A stretch of 64,000 bases of DNA from Elysia chlorotica (lineage: Eukaryota; Mollusca; Gastropoda; Plakobranchidae), in the NCBI GenBank assembly GCA_003991915.1, contig RQTK01000875.1:148831-212830 (forward strand), written 5' to 3'. The notes under the pieces are model-generated. The model saw nothing but the letters and a program-made list of their open reading frames with translations. It ran no database searches and was not told the origin of the DNA. This document shows, piece after piece, positions 45,948 through 60,300 of the stretch (within the stretch, counting starts at the first letter, position 1; each line of letters starts with the position of its first letter). The position numbers and the translations under genes are program-made.

Positions 45948-48900
45948 CTAAAAAAAAAAAAGAAAACATACACGAAATGAAAAACAGAGAAAATTAATGG
46001 CGTCTAATAAGTAACAGTTTTACAATTTTCTTCAAAAGGAATTTTCCTCGTATTTCGCAAATGATCGATTACAATTTTCAATTAAGACTTAAATGACATT
46101 TTCCGTCTCTCTGAAACTAAATTATATTTATTTTGTTCACATTTCCTTAGTTGGCAATTGGATTTCAAAATATTTTCATAATGAATGTTCCAAGACTTTG
46201 AAAACCCCTCCCCTCAATAATTTTAAGAAAAAGTATATTATTTAACACGATAGCACATAAATCTATTAAAAAAACAACTGAAAACCAGTACATTTGAGGA
46301 AAATAGGCATCACTGACAAAGCTGTTCGCGTTAGTGAAAGCTAGATAAAAACTAAGAGTGACAGTCTCATACCTTCTGAAGTGAGTGCGCATCTTTGGCT
46401 CTGCGCGAGCGCAGCCGGTTGGGTTAATGGCTGGAGGCATCTCAATCAGAGGCGAGCGACCAAATTTAAAGTTGTAGTTCTGCAGCAGATCTGTTCCAGG
46501 CAGCTGAGGATTGGAAAAACAGCGTAAACCTTGGATTTAGAGAATTCTTAAAGAAAATAAAATAATGCAAGGCAAAGTTAGAAAGAAAAAAAAAGTGTTA
46601 AACATTATGAACTATTAAAATGATCACAATTAAAATTGGAGGGAGAAATAACCTTGATATTATATTGGCAGTTATAGTATTCTTCTTGTTGTAGTTTAAA
46701 AAAAAAAAAAAAGAAAAAGGATGAAGTTCACTGGGTTTATTGTGGGTTAATAATGTTCATCAGACTGCTGTAGCATAAATCTTATTAAATATTATTAGAA
46801 GATGTTCATCAACCATATCCATATTTTAAAGTTACACAATATAAAAATTTTAATGCTTCATAAGTTTGTTGGACAAAATAACTCGCTCAAAGGCAGCCAA
46901 AAGTAGAATATAACTGTTAGAAAATCTAAAAATATAATAATTCACAACTAACAGTTACACAAGTGAATAAGCAATATTTACAGCCATTCGCAAGAGGCTG
47001 TTGAATAATTCTTCTGATTCCATTGGCTAACAGAGTTAGAAATGAAAAAACTTATCAGGATTTTGTAACACATAAAATTATTGGCATATACAAACACATT
47101 CATCAACATCACAACAGGGACTTACAGACTCCAGGATTTTGACAATGTTTTCGTCTGCCAAGCCAAAGAGTTCCTCTGCTGACTTGAATGTGGGGAACAT
47201 CTTCACGAGGTCAGCTTGCCGCCTTTTCTGCTCAATCGGTCTCAGGATATGCATCCACACACCTGCAAAATTTTTAACGTTTTACATTTTGATGCCTACT
47301 AGATCTAATTCTTATTTTAAAAAGGTAAACACAAAACAAAGAAAACACAGCAAAATAAATCTCAAAATTAATTCACCTTTTGCTCTTCTTTTTAAGATTT
47401 TGACACCACACCGCACTAATGGAACAAAGTAATGAAAAAAAAAAAGTGTAATGCCAAAACCAAAGCGTTAACACAGTAACATTTACGTTAAAATTAGATA
47501 ACAAGGAGAATACTGTAGTTGCTAAGTTTCCACCATGCTTTGTGTTTCCATGACCTCCATTGTTATCGACTAGGCTCCCTCAAGAGGCGTCTCAAGAATA
47601 ATGCCTCACAATTTTACATGTTGCCACTCAGGGACAAAGGAAGGATATCAAGACCTCTGTTTCATTCAGTGACTTTAACTCACACCCGCGCAGGCTCTAG
47701 GGAACAGGGTGGCCTGATTTTGATTCAAACCTGGCACCTGCTTGCAAGAAGCCATTTGCTGTAACACATGTTTAATTTTTGTTTGTTGTTTCAGGTAGAG
47801 TGTCGGCACTGTATAGGCTATATGTAGACAGACCCAAAGACTAACCTCTGACAAGATTATGTGCTGCCACACAGAGACAGCCGGTCACATTATACTGACA
47901 CTAGTATGGGACGAATATGCACAAATAAATTCTGGATCAGTGATGGATTACGAACTGGGGAACCTCTCCATTGAGAGACCAACGCTCTACTACTTGTGCC
48001 AGTTCGCCCTACGGCTCAGTCTATGACATTAAACTGACACCATGCCAACAAGGCAACCTGATTTTGATTCCCACTTGGACCCTCCTAACAAGAAGCCACA
48101 TGCTCTACCCGCTGAGCTACCTTGTGTGACCCACTGAAAACAGCCTCTGTGTCCTTACCTGCTGGCGTGGTGTCTGTGAACACCAGCTCCGAGTGATCCG
48201 AGTCCTTGATCTGGATCTTGAACTCAGGCTGGCCGTCTTTGTCCGAGATGGAGCACACGTAGCGACAGCGGCTGTACAGAGAGAAGTAGCTCCAATAGAA
48301 CCGCGTGGCACGGAATCCAACCTGGTTTTGTGGACAGTTGATGAATGCAAATTTAAAACAGAGACAAGTGAAAAGTTAACACAAGAGATAAATGTTAAGT
48401 TAAGAATATAGACAGCTGAAATATTATCAAGCTCACACAGATTTTATCACTGTGCTTGAATTATATATTTCAAAATTCACTACATCAAGTTTGAAAAAAA
48501 AAGGCTCTAGAGCTTTTGCTCTAACTTTATATCTCCCCTTTTTAACATTTTTTCTTTACAATATATTATTTCAAAAAAACAAAACAAAACAAAAAAGTTG
48601 AAAATTGTAAAAATTGTTGTCTTTGTTCAAAACTTTAGCAAACCTTGCAATAACTCAAGAGGTTTGCTAATGTGACTGTATCAGGTTGTTGTTAAAATAC
48701 GCTTTGAGGTTAGGATGCCACTACTCACAGGATAGATGTACTCTTTGCTGTTGAACTTGCCACACAGGATCTGGTGGGGCAGGAGCTGTCCCACATTGTG
48801 CAGGATGAGAGATCCGATGCGCAGGCTGCACTGGCCCTCCTCCTGGTGCAGCATACTGCAGGAATATTGGATACACAACAGGTTAATATATATCTTAATA

Positions 48901-49728
48901 AATAAAAAATTGTCCTGTAACATTGAATTGAGAGCCTAAAAAGTTACGTTAGTTTAAGCCTCCTAATTCCGTGTGGAACATAGGGCTACTCCCCTCCACT
49001 TAATTCAGTTGTCGTTGGTCCTTTTCAGCTCTGCCCATGTTATGCAATAAAAAGTCAAGCAGCTTTTGCAGATTATTTCATTACATACCTATTGATATGG
49101 GTAGACTTCATACAAAGTGGGTTCCATTGCTCGTAATCAGCATTTTGGAAAAGGTGTAAAAAACTTTGTGATGAAACTCTTCATATACACAGGAGAAATT
49201 TTAAACAGCACTGTACTGCTCATGGTTAAAAGTGCTTTACAAAGCTTTACTGTGTGATCGTTCCTTACCAAGATGCCTTTGTGAACTGATTAGAAATATT
49301 GCCGAACAGCAAACTGAACAAATTTTTCACAACCTACAGGTAATCCTAATTCAACACCTCATTGAAAACGTATAAGGTGGTTGGAAATAGCACTTAACTA
49401 AGCTAAGATTCAAACCCTTCTGTTAAATATGTGAGTGCCTGATGTTTATTGTTGGCTGAAATATGACTAACCTCGCCACTTGTCTATCCTCATCCCTGTT
49501 GACATAGACCCTGCGTAGAACCACAAGATTTGTCAGTTCGTTCCCTAGCGGTAGTTTCGGGATGTGGTTGGGGCAGAAAAGTGTCTGAAATAATAATAAT
49601 ATAATATTACAATAATAATAATAATAATAACAACAACAATAAAATAACAATACTGATGAAATAATCATGGTAAAAATAATATAAAAACAACTACTACAGC
49701 TAAAAATTAATAATAATGACAACAGAAA

Positions 49729-49826
<98 letters not shown>

Positions 49827-52800
49827 AAAACAATTAGCAAGCACTTACCTTATCAAGGTAAAACATGCAGCTTCGAGCCTGGGCACACGGCAGGTGGTAA
49901 GCGTTAGTGCAGCGAGGCTTGAAACAGGCCAGGGTGGCTCCCTTCTTGCGGCACGCCACACACTCGCTGCCCTGGCTCCTCTTGTGGGCCACATCGACAT
50001 TCATGAGGGCTCCGTTAAGCGTCTCGTAGACTTCGTAGGACCACAACGCACAGTTGAGGTGCACCCACTTGTTTACGTCCATATTCAACAACCTGGAGGT
50101 ACACGAAACCAGGAATATTTAGATGGGGGAAAGGTAGGATAATTTTATATATTTTTTAATAAAGGACATAAAAAACCCCAAAGAAAATCTCCCAATTAAA
50201 GTCACCCTCTACTTGGTCAGAAAAAAACCCCACCATATTTTCATAAACATCTCGCAGTGAATGAGGTGCCAAGGCATGAACAAGTTGAAAGTTCTAATGC
50301 CCCAAAGCGCAATCATTTTAAGATCATTGTCACTTCAAGCGTACTTCTAACCACTGCTGAAAACCAGCTAAAAATTCTTGATCTACAGATAATAGTTCCA
50401 ATGGTCTGCCTCTTCTAAAACTGTTTTATAGGTCTATATTATACTTACGAAAGTTACAGAAAGAATTAGCAGCTGGAAAAAAAAATCACATCAAAGTGAA
50501 CTTTTTAGGCTTCTAGCTTAAGTGATGAAGAAGTGGGTGAAGGATAGTGCACTGCCCTTTTATTCTTCTATTGAAAATCAGAAAAACGGCATCACTGTTT
50601 GTTAAGCCCCCCTACCTGCTTGGGCCGTTGCTGGCTCCGTCCCCGGTGAGCTGACAGAAGGAGCACTTCCTCTTGTCCTCCACGCTGGGCTTCGGCCGAT
50701 GGATCATCCCCAGCGAGACCCACAGGCGGTCCAGTTCTAGGCTCGGCGTGGACGGCTGTTTGATGATGGTGTCGAGCAGGTCTTGGTTACCTCGCTTCCA
50801 GCGCAGGCCTCGCCAGTGCTTCACCAGCGGCTACAAGATAGAACAATGAAAAGAAAAATCAGATATAGAGGCTGCAGATATCTTTGATGAAAAAACATTA
50901 AACTAAAAAAAAAAGTGTTTTACTTTAATCCTGTTTCTCACGGCGATGAACTACCCAACTTTTAGTTTACTTGTCGGGCTGCCCAGAGAACACCCATTAA
51001 CAACGCCGAGTCATGCATCGGTTGTACCAGGCCCTGCTGGCCAGAAAATTTACCTGCGCTCGCAGCTATGTCAGAGTTGATTTGAGCAGGATTTAGCACT
51101 ATAAACTGCAATATCTTTCTCAAAAGTATATATAATTTCAAAATCATGCTGTGGATCTAATAGGCGAAGTTTCAAATTTTAATGTCACGTAAATTTTGTT
51201 TTGGTTACTGAGTATACACAGGAGACATATACTGTAGAAAAAGGGTTATTCTGACAATTCCATTGTACAAACTTTGCCACCCCAGTTCTATAATATGATT
51301 TCTAAAAGACTTTATCTTAATAATTCCAGAAATGACATACGACACCATACAAACGAGTGACTTATTTTCTCCCTCCACTGGTTCGCGCCTCTTACCTTGA
51401 TGTATGTATCGGAGATCTGACTGCTCGAGCGCCGATGCCTCTTGGCCGCCTTCATGGTTGCGGGGCTGGCCAGTGACGAGGAATGAAGGGGGGACGTGGG
51501 GGTTGTGGAGGGAGTACCGGGACTTCCAGAATTTTCTCCAGGGGCGTCTAGATCTGTGGGCGGAGAGAGAGAGGTGTCTGCTGCGACGGCGGCAATTATT
51601 TCGTCCAGGTTGGAAGCGACCGTTGCCGAAGAGCTTGCCGGGCCGGCCCCTGACATGTCAGCCTCAGTCTTGATTGGAGTGGACGGTGTGAGGGACGGAG
51701 AGGCTGCCTGGGCCGAGACAGAGCTGGACATGGCTGGCTGACCCGTGGGTTGACTGGCGGCCGCCACCACTGCTGCCTCAAGCTCTTTCTTCATAGCCAG
51801 GTCCTGGCGGTGTCTCGCCTCGAGGGCTGCCGAGAACTGCATGGAGCAGTTCATGGAGCAGAAGATCATCTCCTCGTCACCACAGTCCTGGGAATACATC
51901 AAATTAAAAAAAGGTCTCATTTAAACTGAATTTTGTTCAGGTTTAAGCAGGTAAAATTTTACGATGACTTTACATTGAAAAAATTCTGTTCCCCTGGATC
52001 TTTCCAAGTTTTGCGGGTCCGACTGTATGATCTTTGTTTGTTTGTTTTTTTTACTCCTGACGTACGAATACAGCTACTGATCTTCAACCAATCAGGTATT
52101 TATCGTTAGACATAAACACTGTTGGTCGGTCCCAATAATTTATACTGACACGAGTGAAGCAGGGGGCAATTCTGACAAATGAACCCAATGAAAGGATCAT
52201 TTCAGATTCTCCTGGATAGAAGCAAAGCGCTCTACAACTAAAGCCATCTCACCAGGAAAAAAACACCCAACTACATACCTCTAGAAGTTCACCCAATGAA
52301 GAACAATACACAAAAATGGATTGTTTAATAAAAAAAAAGCCTTACCGGCTCCTGCTCCAGTAGACTTGGAAACTCTCGCTTAAACTTTGCAATGCCTGAG
52401 CAGAGTACAAACACGTCGCAGTGCTGGCAGAATCTCGGCCGGGTTGACATCATGGTGTGAATGTTCACCGCCTCTTCTTTGTCTGTAGGAGAACCAAAAA
52501 TCCGTCACACATTTGATACTAAAACATTGTAAAATCAATGATAAAAAAAAGTCATCTGAATCATGCGACATAGGAAAATTAATAAACTTGAAAAAAATTC
52601 CAGTTGGTAATTATAGAAATGGCATCTTATTTGAATTCACTCTGAGGTCCTCAAGCATAAATCAAGTCCATTTGTCAAATTATTTCCCATGTACGAAAAC
52701 CATTCAATTTATTCATCATCTTTATCAGCAAATCCTCACAAATAACTGACATCATAAATTAAAAAAAAGATTTGTTGGAAACACATCATCAGTGAAAGAC

Positions 52801-54350
52801 AAAATTATGAGATATTTAATATTTGGAAAAAGAATTATGGAAACGTTGAAGGCATATTGCCTGAAAAAATGAGGGCCAACAGATAAACAGAGAGAGAAAA
52901 GAAATGGGAAGAACAGATGGTGACACTGCATCATGCAGCTCATACAAGCTTTTTGACCATGAGAGGTATACAAAAAAGAGACATTTAGTTCAAAATAAGT
53001 AGCTGGACACAATAGCCTTGTAGAACGAATGAAAAGTAGATGTGTAACTGTAAGTGAGTTGGTTGCTTAATTTACAATATCAGCACTATATAGACCATAT
53101 CATGAACTAGCCCCAAGACAAAAATCTGACAATATTATTTGCTGCCACACAGAGATAGTGCGAGAATACCATGATACCTGTCTCAACCGTTTACATTAAA
53201 GAAAAAAACAATATGAAGCCCTAAGTTTTTACTTCTTGGCAAAAATTCATAGCCCTTCAATAATTCATACAGAAAAATCTTTCAGCGGGTATGAAAAGTA
53301 AAGAGCAAGCTGATTCCAGAGTGACTCACGTGTGAGAGAGAGCCTGAACATCTCAGGCGACGGGCTCCTGGTGATCTCGTACGTTGGTGGGACGGCGATC
53401 TTCAGGAGATCTGCAATGGCTGAGATAACGGCTCCGATGTCCTGGGCTGCTCCAGTGGACAGAGTCAAGGTCACCGACACCTGGGGTGCATAAAGAAAAA
53501 CATGTATTCATCTTTCCTTTGTTTATTTACTTAGCGCCAGAAACTTCACACAATTTTTCCTTTGTTTATTTACTTAGCGCCAGAAACTTCACAAAATCTA
53601 TCTTGTGGAGGAGTCTCAGGGTTAAGACGTAACAGTTAAAAATATATGTACTGTATGTTTTTTTCCTTCAAAATTTGCAGTGCTTACCTTTTTTTTTTTT
53701 GCACATGTGGTCTACAAACTTACTTTAAAGACAGTAAAGGATTAATAAAGTACTTTTTATCTTAGCTCATATAAATGCCCAAGGAAATTTATCTGTCTTT
53801 CTCTAAAGGTTTTGAGAAACGATCTTTTGTATACTGAACTACCCATGTATCTTTGATCCTATAACATTTTTCATCTGTTGTATTCTTAGATCTGATATGG
53901 AGAGGCATACTTAGAAGCCCAAATAAGCACTAAATATAAATTATCTGTACTGGTTGGCAGCTATGTTCTACTAGTGCAATGTCACTCACCTGCTGATCGA
54001 GGGCTGGATCCAGGAAGGGCTGGGCCAGGCCAGACGTCAAGTTTGGAAGGTTAACCGTGAGGTCTCGCTCCGCGCCACCCTGGTGCATCGACTCAGCGTT
54101 CACGTCACAAGGCTCCATGCCTGGTTGCTGCGGCGACTCCTTTCCGAGCCCAACCACTTCCTGTTTTACAGTACCACCAAGGTTAAACGCTTCAAATCCT
54201 TTGAGAGAGAGAGAAAAAAACAATGAGTATAAATAAGTGATTCTAAGCAATTATTTTGAAAATTCAAGATAACCTCTTAAGAACGTAAAGATGTAATGGT
54301 ATAAAGTGATAATAATGATAATGACACTAATACCAACAAAAACAATAATC

Positions 54351-54395
<45 letters not shown>

Positions 54396-57300
54396 TTAAA
54401 AATAATAAGTTTGGAGCTGAAAGTCCTCAATTGAACATAAATCCTAACTCAAAGATTATTTAATACATTTATTTAAACAAAAATATAGCCAGATCCTTCG
54501 TTATGTCCAATAAAAAGAAAACTGGCGCTGAAAGAGGTTGATTTTTTTTTACTTTCTTAAACGTTTCTTTCTTTAAAACAAACTCTCAATCTTATTTTTA
54601 TTAAATCCTGATCTGCATATCTTCAATGCTTGATGACTTGTGAAGCAAATCAGCAGTATTGCTGTTACCCACAGTGCTATTTTGTGACAATATTGCCCCC
54701 GATATCTATAAATAACTGCTGGGCTCTCCCACAATTGCTATACAAAACAGTCTAATTGCTCGAACTATAATCAATATATATCCCTCCTCGGTGAACAGCT
54801 TTTTAAATGTGTACCACAGATTATTAAAAACAAAATAAATAAACAAATAGGAAAGCCATCCCACACACAAAAAATGAAAGTAAAAAAAAAAAAAAAATTA
54901 TATGAACATCATAACCTACCTGGCTTGACCGGCAGAGGTTGAATAAGTGGAACCACGGGGCTCGTGCTGATTTCCTCCGTGACGGAGTTGCTGGCGGCGG
55001 GGTCGATAGGGCGCAGGCCTGGGTACTCGTTGTCCTGATCGTTGAAGCCAAACTCAGGGGAAGACGACGACACAATAGTATCCGGGGTCTCGCGCTCGTC
55101 TTTCCTGGAGAATGTAGAAAAGATCGTTGTGAGTTTCTTCATATAGTCTTGCTGCTCGTAAGTATTGGGAGCAAAAGAGACGAACATTAATTATTTTGTA
55201 AAATTTTCAAACTGCAATGTCTATAATGTAGGTAAACATTAGGATAAGGAAAAGGTGGGGAATAATAAAATAAAAAACCCTACATAAAATGTCTTAGAAT
55301 ATGAAAATGGTTAATTTAAAAAATATCCCTATTCTCACGTCAACTGGCTGTGAAAACTTTTCTGAGATCCTTGCAATCATATCAGCCCCCTAAATAATAC
55401 ATACGCCCTGAAGCATAACCATTCCCATAGACGTCAAAGAAGAAAAAAAGTGTAAAGAGAATTTATCAACAAACGTACTAACATTCAGTTCTAAACAACC
55501 ATTTCTGGACATGGGTTCTGAAACAGAAGCACATTGTTGAGATGTATATAAGAAAATTGTTCAGTAAGGATTATTCTAAGCGTAAAAAAAGTTCTTAAAA
55601 TCCAGATTTATCCTGAACTTTGACAACCAGGATGAAGCATCTCACCTTTCCTTGGGCTCCTGCTTTATCTCAATGCGTGGTTGTGGGGGCAGCACAAGTT
55701 TGGGGCTGGTGCGAACTGGAGTCGCCAGTCCCTCTCTTGCAGGTAGGTTCTCTTGGTTGTCTACATACGGAACAGCAAGTAGAAAAGAATTTTTTTTTAA
55801 TACTAGAAATGCCATGAAATAAGAATTGAACAAGAAAATGCCATGAAAAAATAATAAGAAAAATAATAACAATGTCTCGAGAAAAGAGTAAAAATAACAA
55901 AAAACTTTGGCATATATACTTCTAACCTTAACAGGTGCAACCCCTTTTAAATTTTACATAAAACCAAGGGGAACGAAAAAAATGCCTTTCTCACTCTAGC
56001 TCAAGGTATCATAAGCTACCAACAAGACCATTCCATGCTTCCCTATTCTGGACCAATGTTTTTACTTCAGGTCATATATTTCCATGTCTGCCGACATCAA
56101 TTTTCTTGACTCTTCTTGTAGTCCCACGTCACCTTCCTTAAGATCTCTTTCCCAGAGGATTCTAATACACTATGATTTTTATACTACAGGTGAGTTAAAT
56201 ATAGTATTGTATAGCTACACCACATTTATTCGATCAATCCAAGATGTTAGCCTGTCATCGACAGCCTAAACTGTATCACATCCTCTATCAAGTTTTGCTG
56301 TAAGGCACTGAAGGATTATATGATTGATTGATTGTCTCAGGACTTCCATTACATCAAGGTAAGTGAAATAACAGGATGAGACAGGGCCTACACTCACCTG
56401 CAGCCTGACCCAGGCGTAACTTGGCCTGCTGTCGCTGCGCTATCTGTTTGGCTGTGGGAGCGCTGGGTCTCAAGCCTGGGGGTGGCTGCGGGAACAACAG
56501 ACTGCCGTACTTGTCCTCTATACCCTCCAGGTAGCCACTGCAGAAACGCCCTCTCAGGACAGACACACCTGGAGATAGAGCATTACGGTTGACGTCTTCA
56601 TCATCAGAGACATAGTAAATTGAGGAGAGTGGACATTTTGGCATGTATGCAAATTAATTGCTACCTCAAAATGTTGGATTTTATAAGGTGTCTACAAAAT
56701 ACTTCATACAGAAGTACCCAGTAGAAAGATAAGTTACCTTCAATAACAAGACATAAACCAAAGACAATGGACAATTTGGCACATGTTGATATCTTTTATA
56801 AACAAGATCTATGTGACATTTACCTAAAAAAAAATGAATATAATAATACAGTGCCAGAGCAGAATTACAGAATTATAGTCTACTGAAAAGATAATAGAGC
56901 GAAAAAGCAATTTCATTATCGCATTACCTAAAAAGCTGTAAGAAAAAAAAAAAAAGAATATGAATAATCAACATTATCAGTCACAGTTTATCACCTCAGT
57001 TGCATATTTGGCTATCATTTGCAAAATAACACATACTTTTAGTAATTTATAAAATTAATACTACAGGCGATTTTACAATGAGGTGATGAGTGATGAATTC
57101 CTAAATGAATAATATAACATGAAGACTCTTGTCTTACCTGAGAGAGATGTGGCACCTTTGATCGGCATGATCGCTGCAGAGAAAGTCACGGTGGGTTCCT
57201 GTAGGGGGATGGGCGTGCTGTGCAGCTGCTGGAGGAAACTCTCTGCCTGGGCCTCAAGCTCCTTCAGCTGGTTCTCCTTGAGCTGCGGGCACAAAGTAGG

Positions 57301-60300
57301 AAAAAGTTCAGGTAAAGGTTGACTTCTTAAACTTTTCACATCGCATGATTTAAGGCCTAATCCTCATGTGTGTAGTACACACTGTTACAGGAATTTTCAT
57401 AAAATGTAAAAAAGGTAAAAGTGTGGATACTTATTATTTGGAATTTGAAGGTGTGCAGTTCAATACAGAAAAGGTCAAAAGCTCTAGCACAGAGCATATC
57501 GATAGTGTGCGGTGTGATAGGAATAGGTGAATGCCCGACGGCAGTAACACAAAATAGACCAAAGTTAAGGTAAAGTTTGGTTTCTTAATATTGTCAGCAA
57601 GTAGGCTTTATCACATGATACCAGAGACTAGGCCAGTCACATAAAACCGACACAGACCCAACCAGAAGGGATAAACAAGTCAGATAAAGCGAGGTCTGAC
57701 CCGAGTTCCTGCTTTGGAATCCCAAACTCACCCCAGAGCTACCACGCTCTTTTATGCAAGGTAAGTCAAAGAAGTCAATCAACATATAAACAAAACAAAA
57801 CAAAAAAGATCACCAGATGAGAATAAAGAATTTTTATAAACATCTTTCAGTAAAATGCAATAATGCGCAGCCTGCCAGGAGTGTGTGTCCGTGTCTGTTG
57901 TGAAAGGGTGGCAGCCAGGGGCTGACTGGCACTTGGCAGTACTGTTAACTGGCATAGCAGAACACAATTAACACATTTTTACCCAAAAGAGCTGCTGGTG
58001 AACATTTTATCTACAAGTTGACTAGAGGCTCCAACAATTCCATTACCTTGAAGGACAGGAGGTACTAATGGGACCCTTAAAACGTGAATGGGCCCAGTAA
58101 AGGCTAACGGCCGATATTGAAGAAAATGGCAGCAAGCAATGAGCAATGGACAGGACACCTAAATTTGCGCTGGATACAAATGAACGTCCTCGGGAGGTCA
58201 GATAACTACTAAATACGTTTTTTCTACATACTAGTTGGCAGCTATGTTCAACCTGGTTGCCTTCCATTCTGTTTAATCCACTAAGAGCTTACCTTAGACT
58301 TTTTGTTGCTCCTCTTTTTAGCAACTTCTACTCCCAGTTCTCCACTGACTTTCTTGCGTTTTTTCTTCTCAGGAGTGGGCGCAGCGCCGGACACAGGCTT
58401 CCTTTTGTTCTTCCGTGAGACTTCGTATTCCTGCCGCTTTTGTTCATACTCCTGGCGGCGCATTTCTGAAAAAAAAAATATGTTTGTATTATATTAATTG
58501 AAAAGATTATGGCCACTCTTATTCCTAGCTTAGTTAACAAAATAGTCTTCAGATACAACACTGGAGCATAAATTATGGGGTACCCTGGAAACCCTGCAAC
58601 AGACTGCCTCTTTGGGAATTTAGTGACATTGATTGATATAAAGAGATTGGAGCTACAGTGGATCAGTCGTGGTTAGAAATTCAGCTCGTGCCATCCGATT
58701 ACCAATTTAGGCTTTGCTGGGAAAAGCTAGGGGATGTTAAACAAACCAAAGATAAAAAAAACAAAACACAAAAAACAACAGCTCAATACGCTAGAGGTTC
58801 TTAAGTTCAAGTATCAACTAGTGTCCTATAGCCATAGGAATTGTAGAGGTTACAAAAGAAGCCTTGCAATACCAAGCCCAGGGTGAACCAAAATGATAGG
58901 TAAGGGAATCTGCACAGGCGTCCAAACATAGCTCTATCCAAGACTGATGGAGCCAAAGAGTGATCACCAAGCCTCATGCTATTGGGAGTTAATTACGTCA
59001 CCCAGATTATGCATTGATGATGATGCATCTGCTGCTGCGATTGGTGAAGTGGCATTTGAAGTCTTTGTTGCTGTTGCTGTTGTTGTTGTTGTCTCCTGCT
59101 CTCATTGGTGTGGAAATCTCCGTCTCCTTGACAAACGGCATCGAGTCGATCATCTCGAGTTGGCGCTGCTGCTCTGGGGTCAAGGCTGGAAGGCTGTCCT
59201 CGCTCTGGGACACAAACAACAGTAAAGAAATGATGGATGTGAAGTTTATGTTCTTAACGTCTGACGTCAGCGACAAGGCTATGTCACAGACAGGGCAAAA
59301 GAGCAGGGTAGGTTTAAAACAAGAACAAGAAAAAATGTCATTTCAAAAACAGGCGCTAAATGGTATATGTGAATCAGAAAAGTTAGGCTCTATAGGCTAC
59401 ACATATGAGTTTTCAAATAAAAATTAAAGATAAAAACAATACTGGCTCTGCCAGAACATGGACAAAATGGTTAATGTGAACTGATGAATATTATGTTTTT
59501 CAGTCTATACTCAAGGCTTTAAAATAACGAAAAAATATGTCTTGAAATAGTCTAGTTGCCAGCAATGGACATTAGCCAACCAACAAACACGTGTTGGTGC
59601 CATTTATTCCATACTAGTAAAAGAGTCACTAACTAAAAATGTGGGTTACTTATGGTGTAAACTATCTTTAAAAAAAGTAGAACAACCCTGATAACCGATC
59701 TTTTTGTCACTGAGTAGAATGATAACTGACAGCAAGTATGTTTGACTTACATCTGGTGTTGGGAGCTGACGTCCCGCCTGGCCTGTGCCGAGAAGTTGTT
59801 TGAGGAGCTCGTTGTGAGTCGCCGATTTAGGGTCAAGGTCAAAGTCACCTTGGGTCAGAGAGCCGTCTATACAGGACCATGTGATAAAAAAAAAGTTTCA
59901 ATGCCCTCATATATAAATATGTTTATTTTAATATAACTGGCAAAATAAAATTCATTTTCACAAAATAAATATTCATCGTTGATTGAACATGTATTTTTTT
60001 TCAATGCTTCTTAACATAAACAACTCAAAAAGAAAAAAATTCTGCAACTTGTGCCTGACACACTCTGGTTGCTTCTTATATGTTCAGCTTCATAAGAGTA
60101 AAAACTAGAACACTCCCTTAGTCTATAAACCTGGCTGTCACTCCGCACTCACCAGCCGAGTCCTCGCTGGGCTCCTGCTTCACCTGGCTGGCTGACATCG
60201 AACAGCTCCCGCCAGTTCCATCCGACATGGGCGAGGACGTTAGCGGCCCGCCACCTGCCACACTGCTCGACGGAACAAACGGCCCGGAGTCCATTCCCAG

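Noticed and set aside
48117..48350. 77-codon minus-strand frame in another phase over the FYRC exon
   Set aside because: The FYRC phase is fixed by both splice junctions and gives the conserved FYRC sequence; this frame is a shadow.
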